64,000 bases of DNA from Macrosoma leucophasiata (GCA_036365455.1 JAWQUS010000010.1:18152501-18216500); one strand, 5' to 3'; shown: positions 29,827 to 41,496, counted from the stretch's first letter. Numbers and translations are program-made. The notes: generated from the letters alone by a model not told the origin.

Positions 29827-29875
29827 ATAACCTAAAAGTTAAAAAATAACAGAATATAGATTTAATCTAATCTAT

Positions 29876-30035
29876 CTGCCGCCAAATGGAAGTGTTCAGC
29901 GCAATAGTGTTCCAGTTAGATGGTAATCGTAATGGTAATTGGCCCCATAATAACTGTCACAGAGACACAACTAAGGTATCCGGGTTTCGGTCTTGTGTGG
30001 ATCGTCACTTAACAATAATGTGTTTGCAGGGCACC
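29876..30035 (+). mobile_element. CTGGTGGTAG SINE, old truncated copy
   Basis: 'CTGCCGCCAAATGGAAGTGT' and 'GTGTTCCAGTTAGATGGTAA' belong to the middle. The region after the TCACTTAACAATAATGTG box is deleted. Confidence 0.6.
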
Positions 30036-30299
30036 TTTCATTGAATAAAAATAATCCAAAGAAAATGCACGTAATACTTTTTATTTACACTTATTATTTA
30101 GAAGTCAAGCCATCATTACAAAAACTAAATATCTGTTGCCCGACTTCATGTCATCAATGTCCATATAACTTTTGAAGGTTACCCTTGATTGCCCAAGGAT
30201 TCCATCTGATCCTAACTTCGTGACAATGGTACCAACTTGGAAGTGTAGGTATATTTTCAACGAGACTAGAACTTCTAAAACCCAGAATTGACGGAAAAA

Positions 30300-30420
30300 T
30301 CAGAATCAGAATCAGAAACTCATTTATTCATTTAGGGTGACAGGCACCTCTTATGACACGACAAAAACAAACAAAATAAATTAAAGTGAATAATAACAAT
30401 TGATATACATGTCAAACAAG
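30300..30420 (-). mobile_element. LINE 3' tail with TCTGAT repeats
   Basis: The minus strand ends in repeated TCTGAT (plus: CAGAATCAGAATCAGAAACT) preceded by 'AATGAATAAATGAG' and 'CATAAGAGGTGCCTGTCACC'. This tail type is common on lepidopteran LINEs. No coding part. Confidence 0.45.
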
Positions 30421-30423
30421 ATA

Positions 30424-30583
30424 AAAAATGTATGTATGTATGTATGTATCTTCACGCCAGGTCCCTAACGGGGTAGGCAGAGAGTGTAGAGCGCCAGATA
30501 TCCCGGTTCTGACAAACCTCTCGTGCCTCGTCTACTTTCATCATTCTCTTGATACATGCACGCCGATTCCTAAAAATGTATGT
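30424..30583 (-). mobile_element. short LINE insertion, 3' end only
   Basis: About 135 bp of the family at 51182-52207, ending in a (CATA)n tail and encoding 'RRACIKRMMKVDEAREVCQN' on the minus strand. Possible target duplication AAAAATGTATGT (30424-30435 and 30572-30583), though the left copy merges with the tail repeats. Confidence 0.7.
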
Positions 30584-31084
30584 GTAGTCAAGAATATCAC
30601 TAATCGGTGAACATGCGTAACAAAAAACGTACGTGTATAACAAAAATCCTCCTCCTTTCTTTGCAGTTGGTTAAAAATAGGATTAAATGACCCTGAACTG
30701 AAAAAAAGTTACGATCTTTAATTTATTATTCGATGTCTAAGCAAGTGAAACAGTAAAAACATGATGCCGATTCTACATGGATCAGGTCTTTGTGTTACAA
30801 AAAGAAGATGGCATTTCACAAATTCAATTTTTTACCAACTTCTAATTCTTATGAAGTCTTTAATAAATTCTGAACATCTATTCGTTAAGGCCATGTTATT
30901 TTACGAAACATGAACTCATTATACGTAATTCCTGGAAAAAAAAAATTAATATAGCCCTAGGATATACTAAGACTAGTCTTGCGGTTTATTCCTCGGCTTT
31001 ATAGCAATTTTCTTCTAACCTATTAAAAATATTTTCATGAAATATTCGTTTCAAAGTAGAGACTTTTGTGTACCCAACGTATAC
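30584..31084. other. unassigned DNA
   Basis: No recognisable feature. Confidence 0.4.
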
Positions 31085-31308
31085 CGATATTGCCCCTAAA
31101 TGGTAGTGTTCAGCACTATCGTGTTTCGGTCAGGTGTAAAATGTACGGCCCTGTAATTTCCGTCACAGAGGCATAACACCTTAGGCCTCAGGATAGGTAA
31201 CGCATCTGCATTTTGATCTTGGTCTTTGTGTGGGTGTCTATAGGCTGCAGTCATCACTTAACATCAATATAAACTGCATGCTTGTATGCCACTTCCATTA
31301 CATAAAAA
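31085..31308 (+). mobile_element. CTGGTGGTAG SINE, 5'-truncated
   Basis: Begins at 'TGCCCCTAAATGGTAGTGTT' and is near consensus to the A tail. Confidence 0.85.
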
Positions 31309-32567
31309 AGTAGCCAGGAATTTAACTGAGTCCCTAGTAATCTTAAGGCATCCTATTTAAGCCAAACTGCTTGGCATGACTTGTGATGTAATAAACCCTA
31401 ATTTTATGAACTTGCTCAGTCTAAATAAAATCATAACTTAACACTTTTTTTTTGTTTAAAGCCTTGTTTTGTCTATAATTATTATCAATAGAAGAGTTGA
31501 ACTCTAAAACTGTCTCTAGAAATATATGGCATGAATTGAAACGTTAAATAATGTTTAAATTTCTGTATGTGTACTCATTTATTATTATTCTGGCAAAATC
31601 TAAAAGCTGTAGTGTCGCTGACCCGCTTATTTTGCAATTAGAAAGTAATTTGATAGCAACGTCAAGCTCAGAGCTTCTGTGATTTATGATTGCAATTACT
31701 GGGTACGGGGGACGCAAATATACTTCCTTACGTCTAAAATTGTGTCTAAATATCTGTTTCCTTCATATTTATATAGGCAATACTTAGTTAGTGTGTAAAT
31801 ATGATAAAAAATATAATTGTATATACAACGTGTAACAGGATTAAATGTACAACCCAAAACTAGTTTGTTCAGAATCGATAACCGAATCGATTTCAGGCAT
31901 TTTTGATATAGGTAATATTTTGTCCCAAAATTCATTACAATTAAGGAAATACAACAGGTGTATAGTCAATACAAACTATAATGAGTCTATCCAAAATAAA
32001 ATGCTAGTTTCAACAAGTTTATAAGAACTCGTTTAGATGTGCTTTTTTTATAAATAATAATTAAAAATAAAATAGTGCAAATTAATCTTTATACTAGCGA
32101 GTGTTAAATAGGAATATGCAAGTTACGCTACATCACATTGTAACAGTGTTCGTGTGTGAGTAGGTTCGTGTTTTATGTGCGACCATAGGTAAAGGTAGGG
32201 TAAGTATGCATAGGGTGTGCATACTGTTCGTACAAATTGAGGACAACTTGTTTCTTAAATAAAAAATTATAAAATACATAAACATATAATTTTAGTTCAT
32301 GTATTATGATTAAAACTCGATTTTTTAATCGGGGTGTTAGAGAGTGTGCATTATTCCCGTTACATGTTGTATATGAGAACGATCTGGTCAAATTTAATTG
32401 ATCACGTCATGAAATAGTCACTTCTTTAGCGAGATTTAGAGGGATATATAGAGAGAAAGATGAATAATAGCGAGCTAAATCCATCTTAAGTGAGCAAGTG
32501 ATTAAGCTACAATAAATCCAGCGATTGATAGAATGAAAAAATGGCATCCCAGTTCCCAAAGATTTAA
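31309..32567. other. unassigned AT-rich DNA
   Basis: No gene or family recognised. The minus frame 31696-31935 is tyrosine/isoleucine-rich and looks like chance. Confidence 0.4.
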
Positions 32568-33420
32568 AAAGCGGCCAAATGCGAGTCGGGCTCTTGTTCG
32601 CACAGTTCCGTGCAGTTATAAGTACGATAGACTTCTTATAGGCTTTTCTGAAATTTATAAGTACCATTTACTGATTTTATTTTCAAAATTTTAAGAACTG
32701 TCGGAGATAAAGAGAATGAGATGGTTAATTTTCGTCTGTTTTCTTTAGTAATTTAAAATCATAAAAAAAATCTTTGGGATTTTTGCGATATGGCTCATAT
32801 TGTGATATATTATCAGTCAATATACTTTAAAAACTTTTTTTGTTCATTCCTCAAACAAAGTAGCCCCTTTTTTTGAAATATAACTTATTTTTGTAACACG
32901 TTTGCATATCAAATTCCCACTTAGTTCTAGTACTTTTATAGAAAATCGACTGTGACAGTCAGACAGACAGACGCACGAGTATATATCTTCACGACAAGTC
33001 CCTAACGGGGTAGGCAGAGAGTGTAGAGCGCCAGATATCCCGGTCCTGACATATCTCTCGTGCCTCATCTACCTTCATCATTCTCTTCATACATGCACGC
33101 CAATTCCTAAGACTTTTGACCGCACCATCAGACAGAACTCGACCTATTTGGTCATGGTAGGTCAGCCTTGGTATTCTTTGGCCTTTGCAACCATCTACAT
33201 ACGCATTGTATATCTGTTTAGTCATTCGCTCATTCAACATTCTTTTTATATGCCCTAACCATCGGCGCATGCCCTTTTTTCATTTTAACAAAGATACTAT
33301 CATTCACACAAAGCCTCTTTCTTACATCATCATTACAACCGCGATCGGTGAACGATACACCGCAGATCTTGCGCAAAGATCTCATCAAGCACGAGTGATC
33401 TTATTAAAGTTTCGTTTCCT
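32568..33420 (+). mobile_element. AACCGGCCAAGTGCG / CAGA-repeat element split by a LINE
   Basis: Head 'GCGGCCAAATGCGAGTCGGG' at 32572, long AT-rich body, then 'GTGACAGTCAGACAGACAGAC' at 32953. The expected continuation 'GATCTTATTAAAGTTTCG' resumes only at 33397, after the LINE insertion at 32981-33388. So this element is older than the LINE. Confidence 0.55.
32973..33396 (-). mobile_element. 5'-truncated LINE with 8-bp target duplication
   Basis: Insert 32981-33388, flanked by GCACGAGT (32973-32980 and 33389-33396). Minus strand encodes the LINE C-terminus in one frame, 33270-32989: 'WLGHIKRMLNERMTKQIYNA', 'RLTYHDQIGRVLSDG', 'DIWRSTLSAYPVRDLS'. The 3' tail is the CCCCGTTAGGGACTTG sequence followed by TGAAGATATA. 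Confidence 0.85.
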
Positions 33421-34038
33421 TCTTTCTTTTCTCTTTGAAACAATTCGATGTCGCTTACGATGCATTGATTTAAAGATGACAGTTATTAACAGAGCGTCTG
33501 TTCAATCTGATTGGTGAATAAAATCACTTGGAAGTGAATCAACGATTTTCATTAAAGCTATTCAGAGGACGGCAGACCTTAAATGGGCGTGGCTGATGTC
33601 TGGGAACGACGTTCGTAGGCGTCCCTAATGAGCAGTGGCCCGGAACAATCTATCTTGATCTCTATTAGGCTAGCTTTAAAGGTTATTTTACTTTGTGACT
33701 GATATTACTGAACGATTTTCCGAGAGGATGTCAAAGATTGACAGGAAGCTATTACAAGTTGTCGGGCATAGAAATTTTAATTTCTGTTGCGCATTAATAT
33801 TTTTTGTATTTTACTAGGATAGGTTACATAAAATAATGTGATTTTCTTAAATGAATATGATTTCTGTCTAATAATCCAATGGCTTGCATAAATAATACGA
33901 GATGTATTATAACATAGAGTAAATAAACAACCTTTAGGTTTATACAGTTTTGCAAGTATGAAATTTGTTCTAAAGATTACAAACTGCCCAATTGCTACGA
34001 ATGGTATGCTCACTTTCAAAGATTACTATAGGTATAGA
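33421..34038. other. unassigned DNA
   Basis: No family recognised. Confidence 0.4.
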
Positions 34039-34210
34039 TTTTTTTTAATGTAATGGAAGTGGCAAACAAGCATGTAGTTCATATTGATGTAAAGTGATGA
34101 CTGCAGCCTATAGACACCCACACAAAGACCAAGGTCAAAATGCAGATGCGTTACCACTCCTGAGGCCTAAGGTGTTATGCCTTTGTGCCGGAAATTACAG
34201 GGCCGTACAA
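34039..34210 (-). mobile_element. CTGGTGGTAG SINE, 5'-truncated
   Basis: Poly-T at 34039-34046, near-consensus 3' half, ends abruptly at 'ACAGGGCCGTACA'. The plus frame 34094-34297 is the antisense of it. Confidence 0.85.
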
Positions 34211-34390
34211 ATGGGTCTGGATTACGTAATACTCGTATTGAACCGCCATATAATATATCTGAAATTCATGACAAGGCATGCAATATTTAACAAATAAAAA
34301 GAAACATTGGTTGTCTCGTCAAGCCGTACTCATCTATCGCTAGTTCCGCGCTCTCGCTTGCAGGCGGAACGTGACACTTTTTCATGCGTG

Positions 34391-34450
34391 CAGCCCTGCA
34401 CCCGCCACCCTTTGGATCAAATAGGCGTTTCAAATTCCTCGGCCAAATAG
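34391..34450 (-). mobile_element. scrap of tRNA-derived SINE
   Basis: 'CCTGCACCCGCCACCCTTTG' + GATCAAA resembles the T-arm/anticodon side of the ACCCGGTTAG family head at 29760-29800. Short and degraded. Confidence 0.35.
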
Positions 34451-35082
34451 GCCGTCAATAAACATGATAATAGGTATATTATAATGGATATTATAAAGTC
34501 CGAAAACTACACCTGAGGTTAAGAATGTGCCAGTAGTTAAAAACATACATGCTCGTCAAACTAGTAACAATTCTCCAACAACAAATAGATTAAATAAATA
34601 TTCCTACGCTTTCATCTTTAAACTAGGCCTTTACATCAGTTAAACGTCGCGCGTGGGCTTGTAAAATATAATTCGTTCCTTTCAAACTACAAGAACTCTG
34701 CCTGACGAACAAACTGTTTGAGATGAAATACTTCTAAAAACACGTTACTAAAACACATTTAAATTAAAGAGGCGTGTAAGATGTAGGTGGTAATAATGAT
34801 CAAAGGTTACGTTTCCATTTATGTGAGTTTTTTATAAGGATTATTAAACTCTTCCAGATTTTTTTTCTAATTACATTTAGTATGGGGAAGATATTATTTA
34901 GATTCACTATTACACTATTATTCACTATTCACATTAGTGAATGTAGAGTTATGTACTTCTTGGGAACTGAACCTAACACATTATCTAAAATAAAATCTGC
35001 TCCGACTTGCCTTCATGGTAGTTTTATTTTAAAGAAAGAAGTGATTACAGAATTACTGGATTTGATATTTATAAACCCGCGA
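34451..35082. other. unassigned AT-rich DNA
   Basis: An ATG frame from 34882 begins with a signal-peptide-like hydrophobic stretch, but it runs into the tRNA-like sequence at 35083, so I do not call it a gene. Confidence 0.35.
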
Positions 35083-35136
35083 CTAGTGGGCTTAGTAGTC
35101 CAGTCGTTCTACCGACTGAGCTACCGAAGTTCCCCA
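35083..35136 (-). mobile_element. half of a tRNA-like SINE domain
   Basis: Minus strand 'GAACTTCGGTAGCTCAGTCG' + GTAGAACGACTGGACT preserves the A-box/D-arm half. The T-arm is lost (GGTTTATAAAT instead of a B box). Related to the tRNA-like families at 14509 and 20164. Confidence 0.55.
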
Positions 35137-36009
35137 ATTGTTTTTCCATATCCTTTAAAATGTTTCACTAGCACGTGTTATTGTGAAAAAAATCAATTAA
35201 ATGCATTAGTTTTATTTTACTCACAGAAATAAGTTGTTCCCAGCCATCGGTTATCGTCGGCAAATTGTGAACGTAGGCGTCTCCAACCTACCTCAACTAA
35301 TGTGCCCTTAGACATCGTGTGGGAGTGAGTTTTATTTTTCCTGCTGCTTTTTTTCACGGATGAAATGTGAATAAATTGTTTGCCGATCCTGTTGGTTTTC
35401 ACTAAGTTTTAATGCGTCTTTAACTCTCAACGATGTGGTGTGTGATATGATTTTTATTTATTGATTCAAATTATCAATGTTTAGTGCAAGGTTACTTATA
35501 TAGGGTTAAGGCTACTCGGTTTCAGGCGTAGCTGCGTAATGTTATGTGTTTTTTAAACATGCTCGATGAATCTGAATAAGCTTAAAACGTTTTCGAATCG
35601 TGGATGATCTGAGGAACTAAAATGTTTCACAGACATGGTACTACCTACAGTTATAATTCAGTGGCTTTACTGTAGTAGAATCCTATTATCATCATGAGTT
35701 TTTTGCGTGAAAATACATACACTCATCGAAATAAATCATTTCATCAAACACAGGCTTAGGTTTTTTCTTATTGTGAATTAACCGTCCGCGTCGCGTTCTA
35801 AACAAACTAAAGCCGGCATTTGGGGTTGCCTGTGATCAGTTTACCGAATATATTATGCGTCTAGCTATATAAAATTAAATATCCGCTCGATAACAAAATT
35901 GCTATGTTAAATTAAATTCACTCCTAGGAATGGCAATAGCTAAGAAATCGGAAATAATGTCAATGATGACTCCTTTAGCCTGTGGATTATGATTATTTAA
36001 ATAATATTA
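35137..36009. other. unassigned AT-rich DNA
   Basis: 'ACACTCATCGAAATAAA' at 35709-35725 is a near match to the arm of the palindrome at 36010-36051. No gene recognised. Confidence 0.4.
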
Positions 36010-36051
36010 TGCACTCATTGAAATAAAACTAGTTTTATTTCAATGAGTGCA
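36010..36051. repeat. perfect 42-bp palindrome
   Basis: TGCACTCATTGAAATAAAAC + T is followed directly by its exact reverse complement, with no loop. Single arms occur at 35709-35725 and 26051-26066, which suggests the motif is a transposon terminus and the palindrome two termini fused head to head. Confidence 0.85.
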
Positions 36052-36078
36052 GCTCGCGAAAACCTAAGAACATACTAT

Positions 36079-36203
36079 GTATTTTGCTCCTGTGCTGGCA
36101 ATTACGTGGTCATACACTACTACATAATCACAATACGATAGCCCTGAACACTACCATTAATCTGCAAGTAGATTAAGTAATGTGGTGGTTGCCTCAACCT
36201 CTA
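36079..36203 (-). mobile_element. CTGGTGGTAG SINE, old middle fragment
   Basis: 'CTGTGCTGGCAATTACGTGG', 'CAATACGATAGCCCTGAACA' and 'CTACCATTAATCTGCAAGTA' match the family middle with many substitutions. Confidence 0.6.
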
Positions 36204-36247
36204 TCATTTTATCTTTTTGAGTTGATGTAAAAGTAACTAGTAGTAAA

Positions 36248-36350
36248 CTAAGCCTGGGTTGCACCAATATATTTGTTAAAGTTAAAAGTTATTGTAACAT
36301 TTCACATCCTTCTCTAACTTTAACAGATTGCTTTAAGTTAGAGAAGGATT
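36248..36350. repeat. GGGTTGCACCA MITE fragment with hairpin
   Basis: After 'GGGTTGCACCAATATATTTG' there is TCCTTCTCTAACTTTAA near 36307 mirrored by TTAAGTTAGAGAAGGA near 36334. Likely a broken Tc1-like MITE. Confidence 0.45.
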
Positions 36351-37156
36351 TCAAATAATTATTACGTAAGAAAAAGTACTTCATTATTAATTATACCCCT
36401 GAATATGTAGAAACGACCAAACCACGCCTTTTTTAATATACCGACGTTGAGTCCGAAGCGAGCGGAAAAAACTTAAGTCTAATGTAAATGTATAAGCTTT
36501 GCAATAACATCGGTATGATATGTTAGTAAAGTGCTTTCAAGTTGCACAGTATAAAAGGCTTTCATTTAAAACAATCCGAGGTTGCCCGAAGTAGTAAAAA
36601 TAGTGTGATGTTTGTAATACTATTAATAGGACAGGATGATTTTATGTGTTGATTCAGAATAAATATAATAACAGACTTTCGATAGCTAGTTGATAACTTG
36701 ATATTTTATATCAATAAATTTTGTACAAAACAAAATTAATAATAAGCATATAATAAATGATTCATATACTTAGTAAACATTGCTCAACAAAGTGTAACCA
36801 AAAATAAGCTTGCTGAGATTATTACTTGCATTAAAAATGTATATTAATATATAAATTTAATTTAAATGATCAACGGTAGTATTTTATAATTTTATATTAT
36901 GTAATAATATGTGTTACTTAGGTAGGCATATATTTTATCTGAAACTATTATTTTTTTTAATAATTTACTTCAGTTAATAGGTAGGTACCATATTTCATTG
37001 TTTTGATTCTGATTGACTGTCATAAATATGTTATAAATGTTTTTTTAAATTTGTATGTGTTGTATTAGAAAAATTAAAAGGGAAGTATTAAACAAGAACC
37101 GATTGTTATTTTTATTGTTTCTTGGACTTTCTTCTGGGATTCTTCTTTTTACATGT
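36351..37156. other. unassigned AT-rich DNA
   Basis: No recognisable feature. Confidence 0.4.
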
Positions 37157-38399
37157 TAGCCTCAGGAGAAACAGTGTATCTGCATTCTGAACTGAAAAGT
37201 ACTTTTTGTAGATATATATCTGCTTTTTTTTATTTGACCTAAATGAACTTTGAAAATTGGGACACAGTTTTAAATTGTCTCGGTGTTTTAATTAAAACTT
37301 CTAATACCTGTTCGTGATCATTACAAAAGTCTGAAAAGTATAAAGTTACACTTTTAATTGGACTAAATTTAGTCTTCAGTAATTTCAGTGACTATCTAAT
37401 ATGGCTATGCTAATATTAAAGCTTATAAATTAAAGATAGAGGCAAGTTAGGTAGGTCGACGTACCACTCAGTGCCAACTTGCGGTATGAAAAACACTAGG
37501 TTTTTATATATAAGGATCGATTACATTCAGTTTTGTTTGTGTATGTATTTTTATAGCGAATAAACTGATCATGATTTTTACGCGTTTATTCAACTAAGGA
37601 TACTGGTGTTGTTGAGAATGAAAATAAAATATTTTATTTCTTTTTATGCCGATCTATTTCAATAAGGTTTTACTGACTGCATGTTGGTTTATTACCACGT
37701 TAATATATTATCTAATGCAGGTAAGGCAGGTAGTAAACGTCATCAATCCATGTCATTTGCCCAGATGTTTGATTGAATGGCTGAATATAATAGAATACCA
37801 TCCAGGCCGCTATTTGAACGGCGCCATTTAGCTAACAGACTAGGCAGTCAATTGAACGGCTAATTAAACGAGTTGCCTACGACATATATATTCTGCCCTA
37901 TGCTTATGTCCTATTTTATCAAATTTACATAATAAGTTGATAAAAACCGACGCAAGATAAATCCTCCGAAGCCAACTGTGTGTTGATATCTTCCATAGCA
38001 ATGTTGATGTTCAATACACCACGATGGGTAACACACTGAAATGGCTATTAATTATATAGGCTGAAATTTAATGGTTGCTTCTCGCGGCAGAACGATTTCC
38101 TTTCAGTAGTAATATCAAAACATAAGAGTTTGACATTATTGTTATTCACTAAACGTAACGTAGGTACTACTTGAACTAGTGCACGTATGAATACTGCGGA
38201 AAGAAAACCCAGTAAATATAGGTATAATAGGTATTATATAAATGTTCAGAGAAAAATAAGCTCACGTGCTTTGATGTAGTAGGTATAACTAATTCAAAAA
38301 TTTGTCAACTATCTGCCCCGACGAATTTCGTATCGCCTTGGAGATATAATAAATATCTAAAAAATCTATAACAAATATTTAGTGAGAATCAACAATCAA
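37157..38399. other. unassigned DNA
   Basis: A 60-bp stretch at 37157-37215 may be a very old CTGGTGGTAG SINE scrap ('GTTAGCCTCAGGAG', 'GTATCTGCATT'). Otherwise nothing recognised. Confidence 0.35.
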
Positions 38400-38795
38400 A
38401 CATGTTTTTTTTTTATTTAGGGTACCTCCCCTACATGTAAGGCCCTTTTTTTTGTTTTCTATATAGTGTGGGATATTGTTGGATAGGTCTTTCAAAAATG
38501 TTAGGGGTGTGGAAATATCATTTTGCGAAGAATCGGTTGTAGTCTATTTTTTATATCCCTAAATGGTAAGGCATTTAGGGATATAAAAAATAGACTACAA
38601 CCGATTCTCAACACTGTAACCCTTTACAGCTTAATAAGTCACGAACAGTTAACTGAATCGAAAAATGATGTTTCCACACCCCTAACATTTTCGAAAGACC
38701 TATCCAACGATATCTTACACTATATAGAAAACAAAAACATGCTTTACATGTAGGGGAGGTAGGTACCCTAAATAAAAAAAAACATGTTTTTACTA
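38400..38795. mobile_element. foldback MITE
   Basis: Left arm 38400-38566 ('AACATGTTTTTTTTTTATTT', 'AGGGTACCTCCCCTACATG', 'ATATCCCTAAATG') and right arm 38573-38795 are reverse complements around a 6-nt centre (GTAAGG). The right arm has about 50 extra bases (38612-38660) relative to the left. The centre CCCTAAATG-GTAAGG-CATTTAGGG is intact. Open frames across it on both strands are consequences of the symmetry. Confidence 0.75.
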
Positions 38796-38880
38796 CCACT
38801 TTGTCGGCGTGATTAAGTTGTATACTTGTGTCAAATTTCAAGACTCTAGTACCTACCAATAGTTTTTGCGCTAAACCGAG

Positions 38881-38912
<32 letters not shown>

Positions 38913-38957
38913 GACATGGCGAAACTATAAGGGTTCCTTGTTTACTACGGAACCCTA
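38795..38957 (+). mobile_element. CAGA-repeat / GGGTTCC element tail
   Basis: 'GTGTCAAATTTCAAGACTC', then a run of CAGA repeats (38886-38912), 'TATAAGGGTTCC' and 'TACGGAACCCTAAAAA'. The last two form the terminal inverted pair of the family. Confidence 0.55.
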
Positions 38958-39024
38958 AAAAGGAGGAGTTTCTCAATTCGTCCGGATCTTTTTTTTTACT
39001 ATGAGAAAACAACAAATACGACGA

Positions 39025-39508
39025 TCACGACCCGGTTAGTCTAGCGGTGTGAGATGACCGTTTGATTCGAAGGGTCGCGGGTTCAATCCCTGCACCGGGG
39101 CAAAAAATTGTATGGCCTTCATTTGTTTTGGGTCTGGGTATTTGTGTATGTGTTGTTTTTTTTATGTTACGGAAGTGGCAAACAAGCATGCAGTTCACAT
39201 TTATGTTAAGTGATGACTGCAGCCTATAGACACTTACACAAAGACCGAGGTCAAAATGGAGATGCGTTACCACTCCTGAGGCCTAAGGTGATATGCCTCT
39301 GTGCCGGAAATTACAGGGCCGTACATTACCACCTGACCGGAACACGATAGTGCTGAACATTACCATTTAGCGGCAAGTATATTAGGTTATACGATGGTGC
39401 CTACGCCCGCGAGCTCCGTCACTGGAGCTCTACCACCAGTATGTGTACAACGGCACCCACGACACAGGTTTATACCTACAGTGGAGCTGTGCGTGCAAGC
39501 GTGTTAAA
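39025..39508 (+). mobile_element. tRNA-derived SINE split by another SINE
   Basis: Head 39025-39110: A box 'GGTTAGTCTAGCGGTG', B box GGTTCAATCCC. The body breaks after 'GTGTATGTGTTG' (39154) and resumes with TATGTGTACAACGGCACCC at 39442. Intact copies at 45040 and 50596 show these halves are contiguous, so the CTGGTGGTAG SINE (39155-39441) inserted later. Confidence 0.8.
39155..39441 (-). mobile_element. CTGGTGGTAG SINE, full length, nested
   Basis: Near-consensus full copy inserted into the tRNA-derived SINE. Poly-T at its left edge. Confidence 0.9.
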
Positions 39509-39654
39509 AAAATACTTCACTATATCTGTAGATAATTCACGATTGTTGGTAATTTTAAAACTTGCTTGAAACAAAAAAGAAAACATTTCCTTTTTGTAAA
39601 TATCACAGTAGTTTAGTTATCATCAATCTGGACGTACCTATGTTATTTTGTTAT

Positions 39655-40105
39655 ATTTATTTATTTATCATTTATCAGGTCAGACAGAGTTTGTCCATAA
39701 TTTGTTAGTAAGAACTTAATTGCTACATTAGTATATACATTAAACAAAACACATTAATAATACACATTAAACTATCACTTATCAATTATAACTACGTACT
39801 GGAGCATGTAGGTCCAACCAGTGACGTGTAAAAGGACCATCAAGTCGGTCCGCGACCACTGCCAAAAGGCTGTTGCGACTGTCTTGCGTTCGCCGCAACA
39901 TCGAGGCAGGTCTTTTGCGCATTGTGGCACCAAAACAATCTACGTGAGCCTCTGCGAACATCCCCGATGCGCTACAAGACTGAGGCAACCGCAACATCGC
40001 CCTTAGTGCGTTATTATATTGAACGCGAAGGGCCCGAATCGAACGTTGCGTATATGTAACCCACAGGCTACACGTGTAGAAGGAGGTGCAGTATGCTCGG
40101 AATAG
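39655..40105 (-). pseudogene. Jockey-like LINE, C-terminal end and tail
   Basis: The minus strand encodes the end of a non-LTR pol protein (in the frame 40177-39782): 'RALRVQYNNALRAMLRLPQS', 'CSASGMFAEAHVDCFGATMR', 'KRPASMLRRTQDSRNSLL'. It ends at 'HAPVRSYN', followed by an AT-rich 3' region ending in ATTTATTTATC repeats at 39655. RT and endonuclease are absent. The first ~25 residues of that open frame (above 40105) are probably not LINE. Clade placement (Jockey/CR1-like) is from memory. Confidence 0.7.
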
Positions 40106-40299
40106 TGTTAGTGTATAAAAACGTAACTTTACATCGCCATAAAACATCGAGCCGTAAAATTTAAAGCAGACACGCATAGGTGGTCAAAGTTGAATCATAC
40201 AAAACTGGTCGTGAGTCACTAGACTGGCTATGTTCATTATCCGGGAAACCCTAGCGAAGTGTAGTCATTGGTCTTCATATACTTCTATATCACCAATAC

Positions 40300-40331
40300 T
40301 ACGAGTCCGACTCACACTTGGCCGGTTTACC
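40300..40331 (-). mobile_element. AACCGGCCAAGTG repeat head, fragment
   Basis: Minus strand AAACCGGCCAAGTGTGAGTC + GGACTCG, the start of the CAGA-repeat family. The rest is not recognised. Confidence 0.45.
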
Positions 40332-41460
40332 TCTGTATAAAAAATTACGGGTCCTTAGGTGAGCAGAAACATAAAAAAATCGTAGATGAGCTTCGTCACT
40401 TGCGCTCAGTAGGTAGTAGCAGTACCAGACAATATGTAATAATACTACGTATAGAATGGACACTTCGTCGTCCCGCCCGATTTCCTCGCCTCATCCAATC
40501 TCCTCCCCTCTTATGGGTGACGGTTGGTATTCTCTACGTACTACGCACACAGGTGCCCCTGTAAATACACGTCACTAATTTATGTCTGTGTAATAGAGAC
40601 GAAATTAAACGTTTGTATGGAATTTTTGAGGAGTGTCCGCGGTGTGGCAGTACTGAGTTAAAGTCATAGTACGATAAGACCATTATTAATGATTTGCTAT
40701 TCATTCCAAAGGTGAATTTTGAAGATGGTATTGTGTTCAATCCGTCTATTATGCAGATGGAATAGGCTCAGAATAAATTTACCTTTTCAAAGAAGGAGGA
40801 GCGAAAGTGATTTCTCATACGAATGGAGTTATTGTACGCGGCTTATGTACGGTAATCTTAAGACTAGTCCGTTTTCTTTTGTTCCAACAATATTACTTGT
40901 TATTCACTTTATTTTAGAATATCATGAAATAATTCAAAGAAATTGGATCAAAAGTATTCTTAATTAGTTATAAGTTTGTACACGACGTATCTAAAAAAGA
41001 ATTCATAATAATTTTTTATATTTACGTAGTATGAACGTAAGCGAAAAAAAAATATTTTTAAATTTAAAAACCTTCTACTGTGTTCAAAAAATTAAATATG
41101 AAATATACGTTTCAATTTTTTTTTACCATTTTCGCTTTATTTAATTTATTTTTACACCTCGATGTTACATCGTATGATAGCTTCGATTAATTAATTACTT
41201 GACACCTTCTTTACTGTATGGTACTAATTAACCATTATTACTGGAGATTCAACTGTTCTAATGTTGACGTAATACATATTTTTAAAAATATTTTAACATA
41301 AATCGCTTTGAAGATATCAAGAAAATAGACGAACAAGATATGAATGAATAACATCAGGAAAATAATAATAGTACTTCACCAATAGGTTACAGGCATACAT
41401 AGAAAAAATCTATGCACATTATTATATACATTAATTCGTTTATTGTACGGAACATTGTTA
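40332..41460. other. unassigned DNA
   Basis: Several short frames, none with recognisable motifs. AT-rich after 40980. Confidence 0.4.
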
Positions 41461-41496
41461 ACGCGAGTCCGATTCGCACTAAGCCGTTCTTTTAAT
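41461..41496 (-). mobile_element. AACCGGCCAAGTG-type head, fragment
   Basis: Minus strand CGGCTTAGTGCGAATCGGAC + TCGCG resembles the same head (GCCAAGTGCGAGTCGGACTCG). Confidence 0.4.

Noticed and set aside
33565..33665. Possible RTE C-terminal fragment ('ADLKWAWLMSGNDVRRR')
   Set aside because: Similarity to RTE 'LKW.WAGH' sequence is too short and weak to call.
34882..35232. 116-codon frame with a signal-peptide-like start
   Set aside because: Its second half is translated tRNA-like SINE sequence, and no conserved motif or promoter was seen.
38523..39015. Overlapping frames on both strands around the foldback MITE
   Set aside because: They arise from the inverted-repeat arms and CAGA repeats.
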